Shown piece by piece: positions 61,540 through 64,000 of a stretch of DNA of 64,000 nucleotides. Each line of letters begins with the position of its first letter. The stretch's first letter is position 1. Source of the DNA: JAVVHH01 sp964613945 (GTDB taxonomy: Bacteria > Pseudomonadota > Alphaproteobacteria > Acetobacterales > Acetobacteraceae); assembly GCA_964613945.1 (NCBI GenBank), contig CAZTJC010000005.1:62001-126000 (forward strand), given 5' to 3'. The notes beneath the pieces are model-generated. The model did not search any database. It was not told the DNA's origin and saw nothing but the letters and a program-made list of their open reading frames with translations. The translations under genes and the position numbers were made by a program.

Positions 61540-62877
61540 ATGACCGCCGCCGAACGGAACATCGCAGCCCGGCTGGATCGCCTGCCGATCCTGCCGTTCC
61601 ACCGTCGCCTGTTGTTCCTGATCGGCGCCGGCATGTTCTTCGACAGCTTCGACATCTACCTGGCCGGGTCGGTGCTCGGAGCCTTGCTGCACGACAACTG
61701 GTCCGACCTCGCCTCCAACGCCCGGTTCATCTCGGCGACCTTCGTCGGCATGGTCATCGGCGCCGCCGCGGCCGGCTGGTTGGGCGATAAGTTCGGGCGG
61801 CGGTTCACCTACCAGTTCAACCTGGCGATCTTTGGTGCGGCCTCGCTGGCCTGTGCGGCGGCGCCCACGATGGGATGGTTGATCGCGGCGCGCTTCGTGT
61901 CCGGCATCGGGCTCGGCGCGGAGATCGTGATCGGCTATGCGACCATGCTGGAGTTTATCCCGCCGCAGCATCGCGGGCGGTGGGCGGCGTTGCTGTCGCT
62001 GGTAACCAATTTCGGCCTGTTCGCGGCAACGCTGGTGAGTTGGCTGGTCATTCCGGCCTTTGGCTGGCGACCGATGTTCATGATCGCGGGGTTGGGCGCC
62101 TTCGGGGTATTATGGTTGCGCAAGGCGATGCCGGAATCGCCGCGCTGGCTGGCCTCCGTTGGGCGCGTAGCGGAGGCCGATGCGATCGTCACCGGGGCGG
62201 AACGGGAGGCGCCGGGCCTTGATGTGCCGGCACTGCCGGAGTTGGCTCCTGCCGCCAGCGGCCTGTCGCGCGCCGCCTTCGTGCGCCGTGCGGTGATCGG
62301 CAGCGTCATGCAGTCGGTGGTGGGCATCGCCATCTACGGCTTCGTCGCCTGGGTGCCGACCTTCCTGGTCCAGCACGGAATGGGGATCAGCCAATCGCTG
62401 GGCCAGGCTGTGCTGATGTCGTTCGGCGGCCCGGCCGGCGCGGCGCTGGGCTGGTTGTTGAGTGATCGGGTCGGGCGGCGTCCCGCGATCATCGGCGCGT
62501 CGCTCGCGGCCGCGGTGTGCGGATGGGCTTTCGCCCATGCGCCGAGCCAGCCCGTGGCCACCGCCCTGGGCTTCGTGATGTTCACGCTGATCTACTTCCT
62601 GGTCGCCGTCATCATCGCCGGCTACGTGCCGGAGCTGTTCCCGACGGCATCGCGCATGCGCGGCAACGCCATCACCAGCGTCGCGGGCCGGCTGACGGCC
62701 ATTGCGGTGCCGTTCGCCGTGGTGTGGCTCTACAATGCCGGCGGGGTGGAGGCGGTGCTCGGCGGCGTGTCGGCCGCCCTGCTGGTGCAGGTCGTGCTGG
62801 TGGCGTCGTTTCGCGAGGAAACCAACGGCAGGAGTCTCGAAGCGATCGCGGGAGAGGCCGAGACGGCGGTATCGTAA
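61540..62877 (+). CDS. MFS transporter (sugar/aromatic acid type)
   Basis: 445 aa, 12 membrane segments. MFS motif A GWLGDKFGRRF, second copy WLLSDRVGRRPA; FFDSFDIYLAGSVLGALL in helix 1 (aromatic-acid/H+ symporter DxxD-like) and PESPRWL. The PEP-mutase-family gene ends 11 bp before it. Proton-driven uptake of a small organic acid is likely. Confidence 0.93.
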   Translation: MTAAERNIAARLDRLPILPFHRRLLFLIGAGMFFDSFDIYLAGSVLGALLHDNWSDLASNARFISATFVGMVIGAAAAGWLGDKFGRRFTYQFNLAIFGAASLACAAAPTMGWLIAARFVSGIGLGAEIVIGYATMLEFIPPQHRGRWAALLSLVTNFGLFAATLVSWLVIPAFGWRPMFMIAGLGAFGVLWLRKAMPESPRWLASVGRVAEADAIVTGAEREAPGLDVPALPELAPAASGLSRAAFVRRAVIGSVMQSVVGIAIYGFVAWVPTFLVQHGMGISQSLGQAVLMSFGGPAGAALGWLLSDRVGRRPAIIGASLAAAVCGWAFAHAPSQPVATALGFVMFTLIYFLVAVIIAGYVPELFPTASRMRGNAITSVAGRLTAIAVPFAVVWLYNAGGVEAVLGGVSAALLVQVVLVASFREETNGRSLEAIAGEAETAVS

Positions 62878-62938
62878 CGGCCGGATTACGGCCTAGTATC
62901 ACCGAAAACAGGCCAACACTCGGCCACACGGGGGAACG

Positions 62939-63931
62939 ATGATTTCCATGACGATGATGCGGCGTATGGTCCTGCTGGCGGGTTTGGCAACCGCGGTGCT
63001 CGCCGGGTCCGGCGCGGTCCAGGCCGAAACGATCACGGTGACGCACTGGGGCGGCCAGTTCTACGGCGCGCCCTATGCCGTCGCCATGGACAAGGGCTAC
63101 TTCAAGCAGCACGGCGTCGACGTGACCGGCTTCCTGACCGCGCCCGGCGGCGGAACGGCGGTGCGCAACACGCTGGCCGGCGGCATCCCGTTCGGCGAGG
63201 TGTCGCTCGCCGCGGCGGTGCAGGCGATCAACGCGGGCGAGAAGATCGTCATCGTCTCGGGCGGGGTGCAGAGCACGGGCGACCAGCTATGGGTCGCAAA
63301 GGCCGGGTCACCGCTGACGGGCATCAAGGAACTGGCGGGCAAGCGGGTCGCGTTCACCGCGCCGAACTCCGTTTCCAACATGATCATCCTGATGGCGCTG
63401 AAGGCCAACGGCATGACCCGCGACCAGGTCAAGCTCGTGCCGGCCGGCGACCTGGGCGCCAATCTTTCGGCAGTGACCAGCGGCGCCGTCGATGCCGGTT
63501 TCAGCGACACGTTGGTCTACTCGCAGCGCAAGGACCTGGTTCAGCCCGTCTTCTACGTCAAGGACGTCATGTCGCCGCAGATGATGCAAACCGTCTGCAT
63601 CACCACAACCGACTTCGCCAAGGAACATGGCGACATCGTCCGCGGCATCATCGCGGCGCGCAAGCAAGGGCTAGACTACCTCGCCGCCCATTCGGAGGAG
63701 GCAGCGGACATCCTTGCGAAAGCCTACAATAATCCCGACGCCGCCGCCTTTCGCCTCCACATGAAGGATCTCCTGGGCATCAATTACTGGAGCGACGGCC
63801 GGCTCGACTACACAGCCATGGACCGCATGATTGAAGGGCTGCAGATCACCGGGCAGCTCAAGCAAGCGCCGGATTGGACCAAGATGGTGGATCTTCAATT
63901 CTTGCCGCCGGAGCAACGGACGGCACGCTGA
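62939..63931 (+). CDS. NMT1/TauT-type ABC substrate-binding protein
   Basis: 330 aa, GGGGGA upstream of ATG 62939. Signal peptide (MVLLAGLATAVLAGSGAVQA). Core: TITVTHWGGQFYGAPYAVAM, GYFKQHGVDVTGFLTAPGGG, GKRVAFTAPNSVSNMIILMA. Type 2 binding fold of sulfonate, nitrate or pyrimidine-precursor transporters. Its stop overlaps the next ATG (TGATG), so this starts an ABC operon that continues past the window. Confidence 0.93.
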   Translation: MISMTMMRRMVLLAGLATAVLAGSGAVQAETITVTHWGGQFYGAPYAVAMDKGYFKQHGVDVTGFLTAPGGGTAVRNTLAGGIPFGEVSLAAAVQAINAGEKIVIVSGGVQSTGDQLWVAKAGSPLTGIKELAGKRVAFTAPNSVSNMIILMALKANGMTRDQVKLVPAGDLGANLSAVTSGAVDAGFSDTLVYSQRKDLVQPVFYVKDVMSPQMMQTVCITTTDFAKEHGDIVRGIIAARKQGLDYLAAHSEEAADILAKAYNNPDAAAFRLHMKDLLGINYWSDGRLDYTAMDRMIEGLQITGQLKQAPDWTKMVDLQFLPPEQRTAR

Positions 63932-64000
63932 TGGCGCCAGCGCACGAGGCTCATGCGACGCTGCGCGGCGTCGTGCGCCGGTTCGGTGGCAAGCAGCCGG
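63931..64000 (+). CDS. ABC transporter ATP-binding protein (N-terminal fragment)
   Basis: 23 codons visible from ATG 63931: MAPAHEAHATLRGVVRRFGG, KQP. The LRGVVRRFGG start is typical of the first beta strand of ABC ATPases before Walker A. Translationally coupled to the NMT1-type binding protein. The rest lies outside the window. Confidence 0.7.
   Translation, partial: MAPAHEAHATLRGVVRRFGGKQP

Overview
This is a GC-rich, densely coding window from what looks like an alphaproteobacterium. Acetobacteraceae or a nearby Rhodospirillales group is my best guess, from the number of periplasmic solute-binding proteins (Liv, TctC/Bug and NMT1 types), Mo-hydroxylases, a DUF3142 protein and PEP-CTERM proteins. 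No rRNA, tRNA, CRISPR array, intact insertion sequence or replication origin was seen. Four runs of exactly 100 N (10121-10220, 34498-34597, 46072-46171, 53142-53241) each interrupt a gene. They look like scaffold gaps of unknown true size, so the genes across them are partial.

Layout. (1) 1-11270: a catabolic regulon. An XRE-cupin regulator plus an amidase (+) is divergent from a long minus-strand operon: a C-C-hydrolase-like alpha/beta hydrolase, three polysaccharide-deacetylase-fold enzymes, a complete Liv-type ABC transporter (H-M-K-G-F), and a fourth deacetylase paralogue cut by the window edge. A CTTGAA-type operator lies in the divergent promoter. I infer import and stepwise hydrolysis of a cyclic imide, ureide or amide. 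(2) 11475-15474: a secreted CMD-like protein, a small acidic protein, and a two-gene cassette whose 785-aa member carries a GS...DYD nucleotidyltransferase-like motif. (3) 15764-20000: an aldo/keto reductase, then a nagB-nagA-solute-binding-protein operon. (4) 20058-26002: a DUF3142 plus 808-aa exported protein pair, and a TetR regulator divergent from two alpha/beta hydrolases, one dehalogenase-like. (5) 26086-32482: a MarR regulator divergent from a translationally coupled CLC-CBS / HPP-CBS pair, then an arsRCBH operon.

(6) 32520-38169: an RraA-like protein, a four-repeat membrane protein, and an operon of phospholipase C-like phosphoesterase, amino-acid-binding protein and PEP-CTERM protein. 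(7) 38170-46050: a seven-gene minus-strand operon (FAH-family hydrolase, TctC, 2Fe-2S subunit, Mo-cofactor subunit, ModA-like cytosolic binding protein, TctB, TctA) divergent from a GntR regulator. This looks like uptake and hydroxylation of an aromatic or heterocyclic acid. (8) 46172-52087: an esterase, a 6-oxocamphor-hydrolase-like crotonase with its three key residues, a LysR regulator, a GST stub, an SDR, and a coupled cytochrome b561 / sulfite-oxidase-fold Tat lipoprotein / PRC-barrel operon. (9) 52624-55910: a PEP-CTERM SGNH-like protein and a MASE4 hybrid histidine kinase. (10) 56131-64000: an IS66 relic, hmgA followed by a stub resembling the N-terminus of fumarylacetoacetase, a P450, an orphan Liv-type binding protein, a PEP-mutase/isocitrate-lyase family enzyme, an MFS transporter, and the start of an NMT1-type ABC operon.

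The overall picture is an accessory, catabolism-rich region with many transport-plus-hydrolase modules. It also holds four decayed gene remnants (SDR, GST, fahA, IS66), which point to repeated recombination.
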